A stretch of 64,000 bases of DNA from Nectonema munidae. Lineage: Eukaryota; Nematomorpha; Nectonematoida; Nectonematidae. Below the pieces are notes generated by a model that saw only the letters and a program-made list of their open reading frames with translations, made no database searches and was not told where the DNA came from. This document shows, piece after piece, positions 12,555 to 25,509 of this stretch. A program made the position numbers and the translations under genes. Where the stretch lies: NCBI GenBank assembly GCA_030549495.1, contig JAUIRK010000824.1, positions 1 through 64,000 of the forward strand, in the 5' to 3' direction. Position 1 is the first letter of the stretch; the number at the start of each line of letters is the position of its first letter.

Positions 12555-13010
12555 AAAAATTGTCTCCAAAAATATTCATTCAAATTTTTTTATACCAAAT
12601 CGACCATGCTGGTATCTTTTCTGGACTCAAAATTTGAATTCAAAATATCTGAAAGTGTTAAAAAAAAATTTACAATTTAAATCTGAAAAAAATATCTGCA
12701 GGTGTGAATAAAATATGCGGTTGATGTCTGATGTCTACAAAAATATTCTTCAAAATTTAAATGAAATATCTGTTATACCAAATTGATGATGCTGGTTTTA
12801 TTTTAGGACTCAGTTTTCGCATTTAGTGTTTGAAAATATCTGAAACCTTCAATCAAATTTGCAGTTAACGTCTATAACCTATCTCCATAAATATTTTGAC
12901 ATTTTAAATAAAATATCTGTTTTTATACCAAATCGACTATGCTTCTTTTATTTCTATACTCCATTTTCTCTAATACGGTTAAAAATATATCTGAAGCGTC
13001 AATTGAATGT
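12555..13010. repeat. degenerate 150-170 bp tandem repeat, three copies
   Basis: Three successive copies start near 12561, 12733 and 12883. Each carries the ordered words CTCC/CTAC-AAAATATT, TATACCAAAT(C/T)GA, ATGCT and a later AATATCTGAA. Divergence is high, so this is an old tandem array or an internally repeated element. Confidence 0.6.
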
Positions 13011-14597
13011 ATGCCTGAAAATGAGTCTTTTTCAAAATAATAATTTCTGTAAAAAAATTTCAGAAAATCGTTATATATTAGTTATAATTATACAAATGTA
13101 TTTTTTTTATATAATTTTGATTTATAATTAGGGCAGTTAAAAGTCAAATTTTGATTACCATAATTATAAAGCCTATAAATTGTCTTATTTTATAAAGTTT
13201 ATGTAAACGAAGTTGAAGTTATTAGGTCAACCAAAGTCATCTTTTTATTAATAGATCATTAGTCCATTTTTTGTAAGTAATGTAGATTTTGTAAAATTTT
13301 AACAAGTTAACAAACAAAGAGTAAATGTTTAATAATTTTTAAATTGATCTTATATACTGAAGAGTTCACCAAGTAACTAAAAATAGATTATTTCATTTTT
13401 ATAATTATTTGATAGTAAAAAAATTTGACTTATTTTGGCATATAAATAAAATAATTTAAAAACGTAATCTTTGAATCTTAAAATGTAAGTTTGAAGATGA
13501 TGTATGTGTTATCAGAAGTCACATGAAAAAAACAAAATAATAAAAAGGAAATCATAAACTTATGAAAAAAGAAGTATATCTTATAGGCTATTCTTTACCA
13601 CAGACAACAAAGAGGAGAAAGATAAATTCCAGTGATTAAAAAGCTTTTGTCCAAAAATCGTCGTGTCTTTTCAAAAGAGAATACTTTGAAATATTATATG
13701 GTATCTTACAATGATAACATTAATAAAAATTGGCAGAAGTGATTATAGAAGAACATTAAAGTTAATTTTTTTGCAAATAAAGTCAACTTTTTGTAGTCAT
13801 TATGTCAATTAGCTTATTATACCAGCCTCTACTTATAATACTTTCTTCAATCATGTTGAGTATAGGAAATATTTATTTAAAAAAAACAAAATTTAGGAGA
13901 TTAGTATGAGAGAAAAAACAACCTGAAAACAAATTGAAAAAAGAACGTGTGATCAAAAGAACTAATTAAAAAAAAGAAGTATCTTGCCTAAATGGAAGTT
14001 ATAGCATGTTCGAATGAACTAGGAAGTGATCTAATATTCGGTGCTTCAAAAAAGCTTTTGACGGTGAAAAATATGTTCTTTTGCAAATGAAAAATTTCTA
14101 AACCAATATCTTATCAGCTAATATTACAATTATTATCATTTGTAATCTAATCTATTATATTTCTCTAAGATGGGTAAGAAATCTGGAAATTTTGAATACG
14201 TCAGAGTTATCAAATCTGTCACAGATGCCAATATGTGATGATTTAGTCACTATCAAGATAATTTAAATTGAATTTGTAAACCTTTTTCCTTCTGCTAAAG
14301 TCTTTTAGATGTGGGAGGTGGAAAACTTTTTGTAATTGAACAATGAACATCACAAAAGATTTCATCAGAAAAAAAATTGTGAACTAGGATTGATTGACAA
14401 ATATTTCTGCTGTATTTCTGTCATATCACTTGATAATAAATAAAAGATACTGATAAAATGGCATAGGATCATTAAGAAGATTCTTTCATCAGAATGATTT
14501 GAGAGCGGGTAAAATATGTTCAAAATAAATCCTCAAAAAAGTTTTTTTGGAAAAAAGTTTTTCTGGTGAAAGAAGAGCTACCAATAAAGATCATCAT

Positions 14598-14725
14598 AGA
14601 ATGAATAGCAAAATTACATACTGTTTAAATTATTATAGAGGAAATGACGTAGAGACTACGAAGAATGAATAGCAAAATTACATACTGTTTAAATTATTAT
14701 AGAAGAAATGACGTAGAGACTACGA
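14598..14725. repeat. 64-bp tandem duplication
   Basis: Two adjacent 64-bp copies (14598-14661 and 14662-14725), both starting AGAATGAATAGCAAAATT, are almost identical. One visible G/A difference implies a recent duplication. Confidence 0.85.
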
Positions 14726-16098
14726 GCCGATAACAAATTTGTAGCCAAAACGATAGAGGTTTAATGGAGTTTGGATATTTGACATTGATTTTAAGTTTTT
14801 ATCGATGTTTAATTGATTTTCATAAAAAATGAACATCACCACTAAATTGGAATAATTTTTGTAAAAAACTTTTTTTAAGTATTTCAATAAAAATTTTAAT
14901 TTTGACATGGATTACAATAGGCCCTTTTGGTGCAAAATTAGTGGCTGGCTTGACATCGAAATTTTGAAGATACTATTACAAAATATTCATCTCACACGGC
15001 TGACAAGCCTGGTATGAATATCAAGACAATCTTATCTCACACTTTTCAGCTGATGTGGCGAATAAAAAGGCAACTAACCCCACACAGACATTCGATCTCG
15101 CCTTCTTTAGAACAACGAAAATAACATGGAAAGGAATACTGGGCTATAACAAATGATTTAATTTGGTCTCCTTTCTCTTTGAAATAGATCAGTTTAAAAT
15201 GAAAAAATTGTCTACCTCATCTAAAAATGATGATGGTCAAATGGAGCTGAAAATTATTTTCAAGGTTTCCTTCATTCAATATTATGTTTCAAACGCGATG
15301 AGGCGTATATATCTCTTAAGAGAACTTTTCTAAAAATCGATACATACGTTTGTAGAGAAAAAATAAAAATTTAATCAACAGTAAAATTAAGTGATGAAAA
15401 AAGAGATTCATGAATGATAATAATTGGATTTATTTGTGTACGTAAACGTTTCTTGGGTTTTGAATACGTGTTTTGCAAATATTGTGAAAGAGCTTGCAGG
15501 TACTTCTTTCTAAAACATAATGAAAAGAGCTAGATTATTATTCTTGCTGAGGTTAGTAGTGAAAAGGGGAGATGGAGAAAATCAATGATGATTTTATTTC
15601 AACAGCACAATAGTCTTGTACAAACAAGTACAAACTCATAATACGTGTGTGTATATTCATTCTCGTGTATGCTGCAGGCATCAGCGAACGATTCATTTGT
15701 CAAGAAATTTTAGTGAAATATTTAATAGCTTTTTTCATTGATTTTTCCTATTTATGTTTTGAGGATGGAGAAATAAAATTTATTTGCTTAGATCACGTTA
15801 TAAATGTGAAATGTGCATTTGTTTTGTGCTTTAGCGTTTAGTATGTGGTTGCGAACACGTAAGACAGACTTTTTTACCTTCAATTCTTCAATTTTTTTCG
15901 CTTTATCAGAAAGCTTCTTGTAGGCATGTCTTATAGCTATTGTTTCGTAGGCTGATTGATGCAATGGGAAAACACCATGAGCACTAAGTATTTACTATTA
16001 GACAGCAAAACTTCCATTATTGAATGTAATCACTAAGCCAGTCAAACTCAATTTTTTTCTGTAAAAAGTCAATATTTTTGAATTACGTCAATATTTTG

Positions 16099-16237
16099 TT
16101 AACCCATTTACGACCAATGTTCCTATTTTGGAACATAAGTAATTTCATCTTCGTCTGATTTTTCCAATGACTTTGAATATAAATCGTTTGCGTTTTTTTT
16201 AGATATCGTCTGCTTTGCTTGGTCTTAAATGGGTTAA
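16099..16237. mobile_element. piggyBac-type MITE, family A copy 1
   Basis: A 139-bp element is framed by TTAACCCATTT and AAATGGGTTAA. That gives the TTAA target and CCC...GGG ends typical of piggyBac elements. Inner inverted repeats include GACCAA and TTGGTC. The interior shares CAATGACTTTGAATATAAA and AGATATCGTCTG with the copy at 17502. Confidence 0.65.
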
Positions 16238-17022
16238 ATCATTTTTGAAATTTCTTCTTCGTAAATTATTAATATGGCATTTTTGTTTATTTTTTAACTT
16301 TCACAAGCTCAAAGGGGCATTAGAGTCCCATGAAATAAAATAATCAGCCTTGAATTATATTCATTCAAAAAGATAACAGACGATTGATTCGCTTTCAAAA
16401 CCTGAGCGTTAAAAGATTTAAATTCCTAAAATTTACTTTAAAACATCGCTGTTTCAAGATATTTTAAATGACAAAAATGTTAAAAAAATTATTCAAGACC
16501 ATAATGTGTTTAAAAATAAAACCAAGTATACTATAGTCTAAAGTTAGAAATAATGCAGAATCTAAATTACCACAAAGAAAGCTTTTGGCAAAAATATAAA
16601 ATTTTACTTTGCTTCTCATAAACTATTTTATGTTTTAATATAATTCTTGTTACCAACAAAATATTTTTACAATAAACATTAAAAATACAAAAGAATTTTT
16701 ATCGCTTCATTTTTCAATAAAAAAATACATATCTTCTTAAAGTTTTTTTTCCATAAAAATTATATTAATTATTTCTTTATGTAAAATTTTGTTTTAAAAG
16801 TTTTTTTATTTTTAGATCATCTTCTAGGCCAATTTTTTACTATAAAAAGTCATAATTTGCCTTTTTGGGGTCAAATTTTAACTGCCCTAGAATCTTTATG
16901 AAAAAATTTTGCCAACAAATTTTGGCTCAGCTCATGAGCTGTTAGGCTGACAATTTACACTAAATAAGCAAGACCTTCTCGGTTCACGAAAATTTCATGT
17001 AACGAATGTTTCTATTTAACCC

Positions 17023-17147
17023 TTAACCCTTTGAGGATTAGTGTGACACCGGTGTACCAAGAAATAATAATCGTCTGCTTTAAACATACACAAATAAAAA
17101 TGAAAGCAGACGCTTATTCTTCAAGATTCTGGTCCTCAAAGGGTTAA
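17023..17147. mobile_element. piggyBac-type MITE, family B copy 1
   Basis: A 125-bp element with TTAACCCTTTGAGGA at one end and TCCTCAAAGGGTTAA at the other. CGTCTGCTTT and AAAGCAGACG pair in the middle, so most of it can fold back. TTAA is the expected piggyBac target site. Confidence 0.65.
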
Positions 17148-17501
17148 GAACAAAAATGTTGAAGACTATTCATCTGCTTTCTTTTTCATTGCAATTTTAT
17201 ATATATCTAATGCCGACGATTTTCATTTTTTGGGACACCATCTTAAATGCATTTAGATGGATTCTATTAGCATAAATCTAAAACCTGTAAATTGTCTTAT
17301 TTTATAAAGTTTATGTATCACATCCTCTACATCTCTAATATATAATGCAAAAAATAGTAATTCATGTAACTAGCTGCGAATATTACCATTAAAGTCTAGA
17401 AAAATCTATTCAATTTTGTTCAATGTTGTATTAAATCGTAGCAGAATTTTCAAGACTAATTGTCGCTTTTGTTCAATGGATTTCTATATATTTAACCCAG
17501 T

Positions 17502-17626
17502 AAGTCCCAATGCTCCCATTTGGGAAGATAAGTAATTTCATCTTCTGCTTTTTTCAATGACTTTGAATATAAATCGTCTGCGTTTTTTTAGATATCGTCT
17601 GATTTCTATGGTACTTAATGGGTTAA
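17502..17626. mobile_element. piggyBac-type MITE, family A copy 2
   Basis: Same family as 16099-16237: TTAACCCAGTAAG at the left end, CTTAATGGGTTAA at the right, and the same interior blocks. The two copies lie 1.3 kb apart in the same orientation. Confidence 0.65.
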
Positions 17627-17883
17627 GGCAGACCAATATCACTTCTAAGGGCACAGGTGTTACACTGTTTCTCAAAGAGTTTATACAAATAAATTATGTA
17701 TAGTCGCTGGCGGATCACCTCTCCTGTCCCGCATATGGTTATACAAAGCAAATTTGGATTGTATATAGTAACACATGTAAATTTATTTATATATTTTTAA
17801 ATTAGTAAATTTTGTTAAATCTTAGGGCAGAATACGCGACTTTTTAGTTCTGACAGTAGAATTCTTCGACTATTTATACTTTT

Positions 17884-18076
17884 TAGAATAAATCAAGAAA
17901 ATTGATAAAAAATTTATTACCTTACCTAGAGTAAGGAGAAAATCCATTAAATATTGACTAAATAGATATATAAAGAAAATTCTGTAATTAGCTATATATA
18001 TTATAATAATTATAGCCGTGTTGTTTACTCTGTATGCAGCATAACATGGTCTACTGTCGCTTAAGAATGTGAAATA
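17884..18076. repeat. dispersed direct repeat, copy 1
   Basis: About 190 bp with the ordered blocks CAAGAAAATTGATAAAA, AAATCCATTAA, AATAGATATATAAA, AATTATAGCC and ACTGTCGCTTAA. The same order recurs at 20210-20395. No coding sequence or inverted termini are visible. Confidence 0.7.
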
Positions 18077-18341
18077 ATTTCAGTTAGCTGTCTTTTTACG
18101 CATTTCTTTCATTATGCGTGCCAAATGTTACGCAAAACAAAAAGCCATTACACAAATAAGCGTTACGATTCAAAATTACTACAAATAAAAATGAACAAGT
18201 GGAATATTCCGTAAATACCCAGATGTAGTATGTAAGCATTCATAAAAAGAATTTGTCTTTAGAAGCAAAAATTCGTGGGAAAAAGTACACCCACTTATAT
18301 AAGACACTAACAATTTTTAACTTAAATAAATGCGATGTAAA

Positions 18342-18467
18342 CAGTGGCCAGGGCCGTATCAAGGAGGCAGTAGGGGGGGGGGGGGGAGCAATTGGCCCGG
18401 GGCGCTACACCTAGGAGGAGGCGCCATTCCATTGCCCAGTCAACAACCTTAGGGGGTGGAGATTTGG
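18342..18467. mobile_element. hAT-type short element with poly-G tract
   Basis: It starts CAGTGGCCAGGGCCG and is flanked on both sides by the exact 8-mer GATGTAAA (18334-18341 and 18468-18475), the target-duplication length of hAT elements. It contains a run of 14 G at 18373-18386. The right end does not match the left terminal repeat well, so it may be an internally deleted or irregular copy. Confidence 0.5.
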
Positions 18468-20133
18468 GATGTAAAAAATTCCTTTTCCAAGGTATTATGC
18501 AATAAGATAAAAATGATAATCCAAAATTATAAATATATATTTTAAATCTGTAAGTATATATCAAAGATTAAAGAATTATAAGACCAAAAGCATATTGGGA
18601 ATAGACGCAAAGAATTTTACTGAATCAAAATCATTTTACCGAATCACAAGATGGCTCTATTGTATAGCTACGAGTATATTTAATTGGATTGAGATTCGAA
18701 GCTGGAATAACCGGATGAAGAACCTACGCTTCAACCAAATGTTCCATCTGCTGAAGGTTAATGATATTTTTGTCATCCATCTTGATCCTACTTAGTTGCT
18801 TGAATATATATACTAAGTATGGAAAATATGATTCCCACAGGCATTCAATTAAGACAATAGAAAGGTGTTATCTTTGGTTTCAGGAAATAATTTGAGCTTG
18901 CTAACAAGTTTAAATACACAATTTTCAACAGCGTCTTTTGAAACCCAAAGTACTTTGCAGTAAAACAGTAGGACTTCATGCTCCGAACCTATCAAGATTT
19001 TGAAAAAGGTATCAATTTAGAGTTTCATCTTCAGATCGACACATTTAGCGACTGTCTTCAATGGCCTAAGGAAGGTTTTAAGATGACAATAAAAACAATG
19101 GGTGATGAAGATGAAATTCTTCTTCTTTCTTGCTAAAGTCAAACGTGCATTGAAAGAACATTGAAGAGAACATCTAATGTGGTCTTTTTGAACAGGGGAC
19201 AGCTTTATGAAGATAAAATAAGCTTAATTAGGATTACTTTGGAAGAACCGAAACTAGTCGCTATATAGAGGGTTTGTCGTGCGACGCGATTCTAACCTTG
19301 TTAGTGATCAAGCTAACACTAGACGTTAAGATTGTTTCTTATTTTCAGAGAGCTCGTGTTAGGATTGTATCGTTCTCTTAGCTTTATTCATATATTGTTA
19401 AAACATATATTCTTGTAAAATAATATATATCAAAGTATAGGTATGCAGTAAAGAGGGCCGGTGTTAGGTTTTACTAGGACGGAAAGTCCAGGTAGATCCT
19501 GGACTCCCCATTCCGGGCGGGATCTCATTGTTCTTATTCCTATTTCTATTTGACAAAATACTAAAAGAGGGAGTATATTTTCAAAAATCTTTGCATCAAA
19601 CAAAGAAGTGTCCTTGAAATTTTTTTTGATCAACCTTGAATTCACCAAACCGAAAACGTCCTTTTTCTCTCTTTATGTGAACACACTCCTCTCTCCTCAT
19701 AGCCAACTCTCTACCGCCAGTGTAGTAGAGGTGATCCTCTCTATACTGTCTACACATTTGTGTCGAACAAGAATACGGCGTTTTCCACACCCCTTTTCAC
19801 TATTTCACTACGATTATGATATAAATCGCATGTGGGCACACATTTTCAAAAGATTATAAGCTTAATTTTTGGCCAACTTCTTCATATCTTTTGTAAGCGA
19901 ATTAATTAACCCCATATGTGTGTAAACTTTCATTGCTGTCATATTTGTGTTTTGTAGATTATTGAATAGCATCGCGAGAGCAAAACTTTTCAATTCATCG
20001 TTATCAGGTATAGAATTATTATTTTTCTTTCTCATACTGTCACAGAGATTAGTAAGGAAGTAGAACTATCACTTTTCCAGCTCATTAGTGAAAATCTGCT
20101 ATCAGGACATGCAAAATCTTTTTGATAATATTA

Positions 20134-20156
20134 TCATCATCATCATCATCATCATA
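20134..20156. repeat. (TCA)n microsatellite
   Basis: About seven uninterrupted repeats of the trinucleotide. Confidence 0.8.
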
Positions 20157-20209
20157 CTAATTATTTTTTGATTATTAAGAAATATTAGACGTTAAGATTA
20201 AGATATGGA

Positions 20210-20395
20210 ATAGAACAAGAAAATTGATAAAAAAAAATTTATTACTTTAGCTTGGACAAAATCCATTAAGTATCGGCTAAATAGATATATAAACAAAACT
20301 CTGTACTTAGCTATATATATAATATAATTATAGCCTTGTTATTTGCTGTGTATGTAAAACATGGTGTACTATTGTCGCTTAAAGAAGGTGAAAAG
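20210..20395. repeat. dispersed direct repeat, copy 2
   Basis: Direct, moderately diverged copy of 17884-18076, 2.3 kb downstream. The spacer between the two copies holds no recognisable coding sequence. Confidence 0.7.
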
Positions 20396-20838
20396 TATCA
20401 TTTGAATAGAAGGTGATTAACTTATATTGGAGTGCATCGAATGAATGTTGTAGAAAAACGAAAAAGTAAACGACTAGGAGTATGGAAAACATACACGACA
20501 CCCCATTTCATTGCTTCTCCCTTCTATATGATTACACTTAAATCAGGGGAATAGGGTTTTCATTACTTTTTATAACAAAATTCTTTCAAAAGTGATTCAA
20601 AGACTAAAAGAAAGTTTATATATTTCAAGGCAGTTCCAGTGGAGAGGGTAAAATAGATTACAAGGGGCGGGGGTCATTAATTTAGGAGCTAAACAAATTG
20701 TACTAAAGAGGGCTATATTCGCAAGCTAAAGGACATTGTCCCTCCTTCATCCTATGGCTATATCACTGCATACTGGGACAAGTGTGATTGGGCAATTTGT
20801 AGCTGTTCAACTGATATCTAGAATAACGCATGTCAGAG

Positions 20839-21186
20839 TTATTGAGAAAAGAGTACCCATTGAGCATAAAACGAACTGTACTTCTTGCCAGAAAATATTT
20901 TTGTTAAACACTGTGCAATATAATCTGCCCGAGCTTTGACTAATATGAATACTCTATTGGTGAGATAAGTCAACTTATAAACGAAGTTAACTATATAACC
21001 TCCAACATTTGAACGGAACCTAATATCATCTGCGAGCACATATATGAATGGTTCGTTTGGCATGGATTGAGAATAACTTCTGCTTCCAAATTTTTCCAAA
21101 AACACTTCCATTTGCTCATCAAACCCAAGAAACTCATTATGGAAATATTTTTTACATAGGAGGAGGATAAATGATTGACAAATCAA
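20839..21186 (-). mobile_element. piggyBac transposase fragment
   Basis: A 115-residue open frame reads FLGFDEQMEVFLEKFGSRSY then SQSMPNEPFIYVLADDIRF. This corresponds to the piggyBac/DDE_Tnp_1_7 block (S)IDEQM.PF.GR...QYMP.KP.KYGIK.FVLAD, which carries one of the catalytic aspartates. The residues after it fit the same family only loosely. The N-terminal part and the Cys-rich C-terminal domain are missing. It is a dead fragment, but it shows that piggyBac elements existed in this genome, which supports reading the TTAA-flanked MITEs nearby as their non-autonomous relatives. Confidence 0.6.
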
Positions 21187-22454
21187 ATCAAGTCACAAAC
21201 TTTCAATCATAGTGGCATTTTAAAATAAAATTAGCTGCATTATGGAAAGATTTGAGATTCAATAACTTAAAACTTTTTCTTCTTCTTGTTGAAAGTATTT
21301 TCCCTTATTCCATCATATTCGTAACTAAGACCTATGTTTAAGGGTTTCATATAACTTTTCTAAGCTTCCTCTCAATACCCCACTCTGAATTGATTTATCT
21401 TAAGTCATGACATTTTCAATTCAACCGATTTGTTCTTCATAAAAAAGGCTTGGTTGAAAAAGCATTATGCTGTAGTATGCTACTCTATAGTTCAAAATTT
21501 TTATCAAGAAAATATTGTATGCCTTGGAGGCAAATACTCTTAAATCATTTCTACTATCTAAAGGACATTTTTTAATGTTTTTCAGAAAATTTTATTGCAA
21601 AGCGTTTCTCAAATTGAATAAATGTGTCAAAATATAAAGAGGAAATTGCTCTTATCTGAGCATTGAATGAAATGAAATGTCATTTCGATAATAATCTTTG
21701 TCAATGAAGTTTCATTTCAAAACTCAAGCTCCAGTTTCTACACTTTTTATAGACTTTCATGAGGCAGGAATAAGAATGCCAAATCAATAGTGTACTAGAA
21801 GCGAATGTGCAATGTATTGTGTCTCGTGTGCATTCTGTTGCAAGGAAGTTGATTACATTTATTGATTTGAGCTTCTTTTTACAAATGAAGTAATTAATTT
21901 TTGCAAGCAAATGCAACCACTTTTTTGTGTATTTTTCATGAAAGCTTGTGGGAAAAGCACGTTGTTGTAAGTTTTACTTTTAAATTTAATTTGCCGCTAT
22001 TTCAATTAAGCACATTCCAATTTTTTTTTCATCCATTCCTCTCCTTTCTTATTAGAGACAGATTCATCTTCTTTTTGAAGATTGGGAGGCTTCCAACTGC
22101 ATTTTTCACATTGTATCTCCATTTTCAGTATGTCATTTTTACTTTTCGTTAAAAATGTGATGAGTTTCATTGTTTGTTTTCCCGCTGACAATGCTCTAAC
22201 CAATCAAAACAATTCTCTAAATGGAAACCTTGCGAATTATAATTTTATTCTGACACATAGTGTCAAACATCAATACATTTTATCAATACACTCAAATGCA
22301 GTAAATTCCATTGTCTGGCATTATGAAATTTGTTGGATCACTTGGAAATTTTATTCCGGTTTCAAATGTTAGCTTCCATATTTTTGGAGATAAGGGAAGA
22401 AATAGTTGGTTTTCATAAGCGTTTATTTTATTAAACCAAACTAAATATAGAATT

Positions 22455-22515
22455 AATATACTGGTGCCCCCTCCCTAACTTCCTCTTGTGCCGCCCCCCG
22501 ACTTCCTATTATTTT
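22455..22515. mobile_element. hAT terminal-region fragment
   Basis: The blocks GCCCCCTCCCTAACTTCC and GACTTCCTATT match the end region of the element terminating at 23484, in the same orientation, but here the terminal CAG repeat itself is absent. An adjacent open frame (about 22500-22697, LHHLVINALNSVYEVS) could be a trace of hAT coding sequence; that is weak. Confidence 0.35.
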
Positions 22516-23399
22516 CTTCCTTTTTTACATTGCCTGAATGACCGGCTTCATCATCTTGTGATTAATGCTTTGAATTCTGTATATGAAGTTTCAAGATGCA
22601 TTACTGTGTGTAAGCTCATTTACAATTTTATGAGAAAGCCTAATGTTGAAAAAATATATGATGGAGGGAAAATTCAAAGGATTATGGGTCAAAGATGAAG
22701 AGGACATTTTGATTCAATCAACTCTATTGTCAAAAACTACTAAAATCTTTTATATCTTTTTGAAGAATGTTCTTTATCCTATAATAATGACGAACTCAGT
22801 ATCGAAGCTCAAAGTCTCTCGATGCTAATACACAAAAAACAGTTCATAACATAACATAACATATTTTATTAAGCAAAAAGAAGGTTGTTCAAACCTATGA
22901 AAATTGCATCTAAAAATAATAACTTCAAATAATGAGATATTTGAGTTTTCATAAGACGAAATATCACAAGTGTAAAAACTTGAGATGACTCCAATGGAAG
23001 TCTAATCTATTTTTAAATATATGTAATGTTGGTGCATCGACAATATTTTGAGGTGAAAACAGTTCATATTTGTTTTGAATCTCCTGTTCAAGGTCCTTAA
23101 AATTTTAATTCCTATTAACACTAATGCACAATTACTTTAAAATACTCAAATACTCATGATATACTTTTTTAAAAATTTAACTTCTATGATGCACGAGAGA
23201 AAAAAAATTTGATTCTGCTATCATATTTAGATTCATATATAAAAAATATTGATACTAATGAATTGGTCAAGTAATTTTCTAACAAAACAAGAAGAATTCA
23301 ATTTTTTTGAGAGAGCATGTAGTTTTTCCAAAATGAGATAAGTTTTTTTTTATAAATAATTGTTTTATTTATCCATTAGTTATTTTTAAAAGCATTAAA

Positions 23400-23484
23400 T
23401 TGCCCAATTTTAAATCAAAATATTCAGGCCCCATCAACTTCCGCTTGTGCCCCCTCCAACTTCCTATTTCTGGCTACAGCCCTG
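23400..23484 (-). mobile_element. hAT element terminus
   Basis: On the minus strand the sequence begins CAGGGCTGTAGCCAGAAAT and continues GGAGGGGGCACAAGC. This is the style of terminus seen in many hAT elements (CAGxGxxGTAGCCAG followed by a G-rich run). The partner end was not found. Confidence 0.45.
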
Positions 23485-23868
23485 CATGCACATATGAAGA
23501 TATTGAGTTGCTATCAATTGAGTGACAATTCAAAGGAGTGACAAATCAAATGGGTGACATGACAAATCGTCTAAATAATTTAGCTAACTATTTCACTAAC
23601 TAACTGAATAACTATTTTGAAGGATAGCAAAAATAAAATAAATTTAAAAATCATTAAGAGGACACTTTGAAAAGTTTATTTATCTAATTTCCTACCCGAA
23701 TGCCTTTATCAAGAATGTAAAAATTTTTATTTCAAGATTTTGCCCTTTTGATTCCAATTAATAAATTTTATATCCTTGATAAAGGTATTCGCGTAGAAAA
23801 CGTTTGGATAAATAAATTTTGTAAAGTGTTCTCTTAATAATAATTTTTCAATTTAATTTTATTTTTAC

Positions 23869-24148
23869 CAGTTCCGGATTAACATAGTAGCAGATGTAGC
23901 AGCTGCTACAGGCCCCGCGCTAAGGTTGAAAAAATTTTTTTTTGAATTTTTGTAATATCTTTTAGGTTTCTTCAATTCTTCTTTTATATTTCCTCCTTAA
24001 AATAAATTTTTGCTCTTGAATTGTGGTTTTTATCTTTTTTGTAGAATCTAGATCAATTTTATTAAAAAAATGTTCACTTCCTGACTATCATTTGTAAATT
24101 TAATCGATCTCCTATAGGCCCCGCCTGCACTTGGTAGAACCAGCACTG
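23869..24148. mobile_element. hAT MITE with intact target duplication
   Basis: A 280-bp element begins CAGTTCCGGATTAACAT and ends GTAGAACCAGCACTG. Inner inverted blocks read CAGGCCCCGC and GGCCCCGCCTG. It is flanked by a perfect 8-bp duplication ATTTTTAC (23861-23868 and 24149-24156). Size, terminal CAG and duplication length fit a non-autonomous hAT element. Confidence 0.8.
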
Positions 24149-24159
24149 ATTTTTACTAT

Positions 24160-25340
24160 CTTTCAAGTTATATATAAAATTAAGAAAAATTTTTAAAACT
24201 AAAAAAACAATTATTAATGTAAAATAAACACTATCAATTTTACTATATTTTTTGTTTCAATTTTTAAAATATTTTGTCGTAAAAGCTTGTTAGAAGACAA
24301 TAATAAATAATTAAGATTTCTACTGTACTTTTAAATCTTTTTATTTATCAAATTTATTAAGTATGATTTTCAATTTTAATATTCTATATATTTTGAAGTA
24401 AAGTTGGTTTTCTCGTGTGTTTTATTACACTAAGTGATATAAATGTGAATAAAACACTTATATTCTGATTTCTTATATATAACGTAAGTATAAGATAGAT
24501 TGATAAATTTTCAAAAAATAATCGAACATTTGACTATCTCTAGTCTGACATCATTGAGGCCTAGAATGTGGCGGATTAGCTCAAAAAATTACACAAACAA
24601 AAAATAATAAAATTATTTAATTATTATGATGATATAAATATTTGCCATAGCTATGTCAAACACTAAAGGGTTTGTGTTCATGACTTCTAGCTCTAGGAAT
24701 GAAAAAAATCCTTCTCTAACCGTAGTTTCTATACTCTTAATAGGGATTGTCATCTACTTATGTTGCCTCGATAAGTAAGGTAGTGGGAGCTCATTTCTTA
24801 CTTTTTCTCGAAACTCAGATCCTTCTCCTAAGCTACAATTATTGAGAGAATCTGCTTTTTGTGGTTATTTAGGTGTTATTTTGATTATGACTCTGATTTT
24901 GATTTAAAAAATTTTTTTTTATGATTCTGATTTGGATTCTAGAAGTTTCTGTCATTCTAAAATTAGAATATCCACGAAATCCGTAAAAGTTGATAACTAA
25001 TGAAAAAAGAATGATTGAATAACAAGTATATAGATTTAAATGAAATGCAGGTGAAATAATTGACACAGCCTCATTATACATCACTTCCATTTATTTACAC
25101 GAAACTGATCATCACTACTGCTTCCAAAAAGGCCTTTACACGTGTTGAGGCCTTTTTCAGAGTCATGCTTTCCGGACTTGTGTATGTGAGTTTAATTATT
25201 TATTGACTTTTAAAGGTAAATTTCCATTTTTTTTTACATTTTGCAGAAAAAAACTTCGTTTAACGTTCTTTGCTCCCGAATCCTCAGGGTAAGAAAATTT
25301 TTTCGAATCCTCAGGGTAAGATTTTCAAATTTGTGAGACT
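24160..25340. other. gene-less AT-rich stretch
   Basis: Nothing supported. A 19-bp tandem duplication containing CGAATCCTCAGGGTAAG lies at about 25275-25313. Confidence 0.45.
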
Positions 25341-25354
25341 TTTTTTGTCGCGTG

Positions 25355-25505
25355 GTGCATTACTTGACCGGATGCCTTTCCTGACGTTTACCTGATAGCA
25401 TCAGATTAACAACAAGAAATTCTATTTAGGGTGCAACGAGAAACGAACCCATAACCTTTGGGATGAAATCCCTGAGGTCTAACCACCACCATGCCACGGG
25501 TGCCG
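25355..25505 (-). mobile_element. tRNA-derived SINE (family 4)
   Basis: On the minus strand an A-box-like stretch (GGCATGGTGGTGGTTAGAC) is followed about 35 bp later by a B-box-like GGGTTCGTTTC. This is the internal RNA polymerase III promoter layout of tRNA-derived SINEs. The tRNA head is followed by an unrelated body. Confidence 0.55.
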
Positions 25506-25509
25506 GATG

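Larger units (their letters stand above)
13132..16890. other. long gene-less stretch, possibly one large element with short terminal inverted repeats
   Basis: AGGGCAGTTAAAAG at 13132 reappears in inverse orientation as TTTTAACTGCCCT near 16880, with AT-rich flanks. This would fit a 3.7-kb DNA transposon, but the match is short, no target duplication was confirmed and no transposase is visible inside. Otherwise the region holds only a 64-bp duplication and one MITE. Confidence 0.25.

Noticed and set aside
19190-19600. Possible long terminal repeat or other retroelement fragment, suggested by GC-richer sequence
   Set aside because: No paired repeat, primer-binding site or coding domain could be recognised, so no family can be named.
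22006-22203. 65-residue minus-strand frame with Lys/Glu-rich composition
   Set aside because: Looks orderly but has no start context, no donor or partner exon and no recognised motif.
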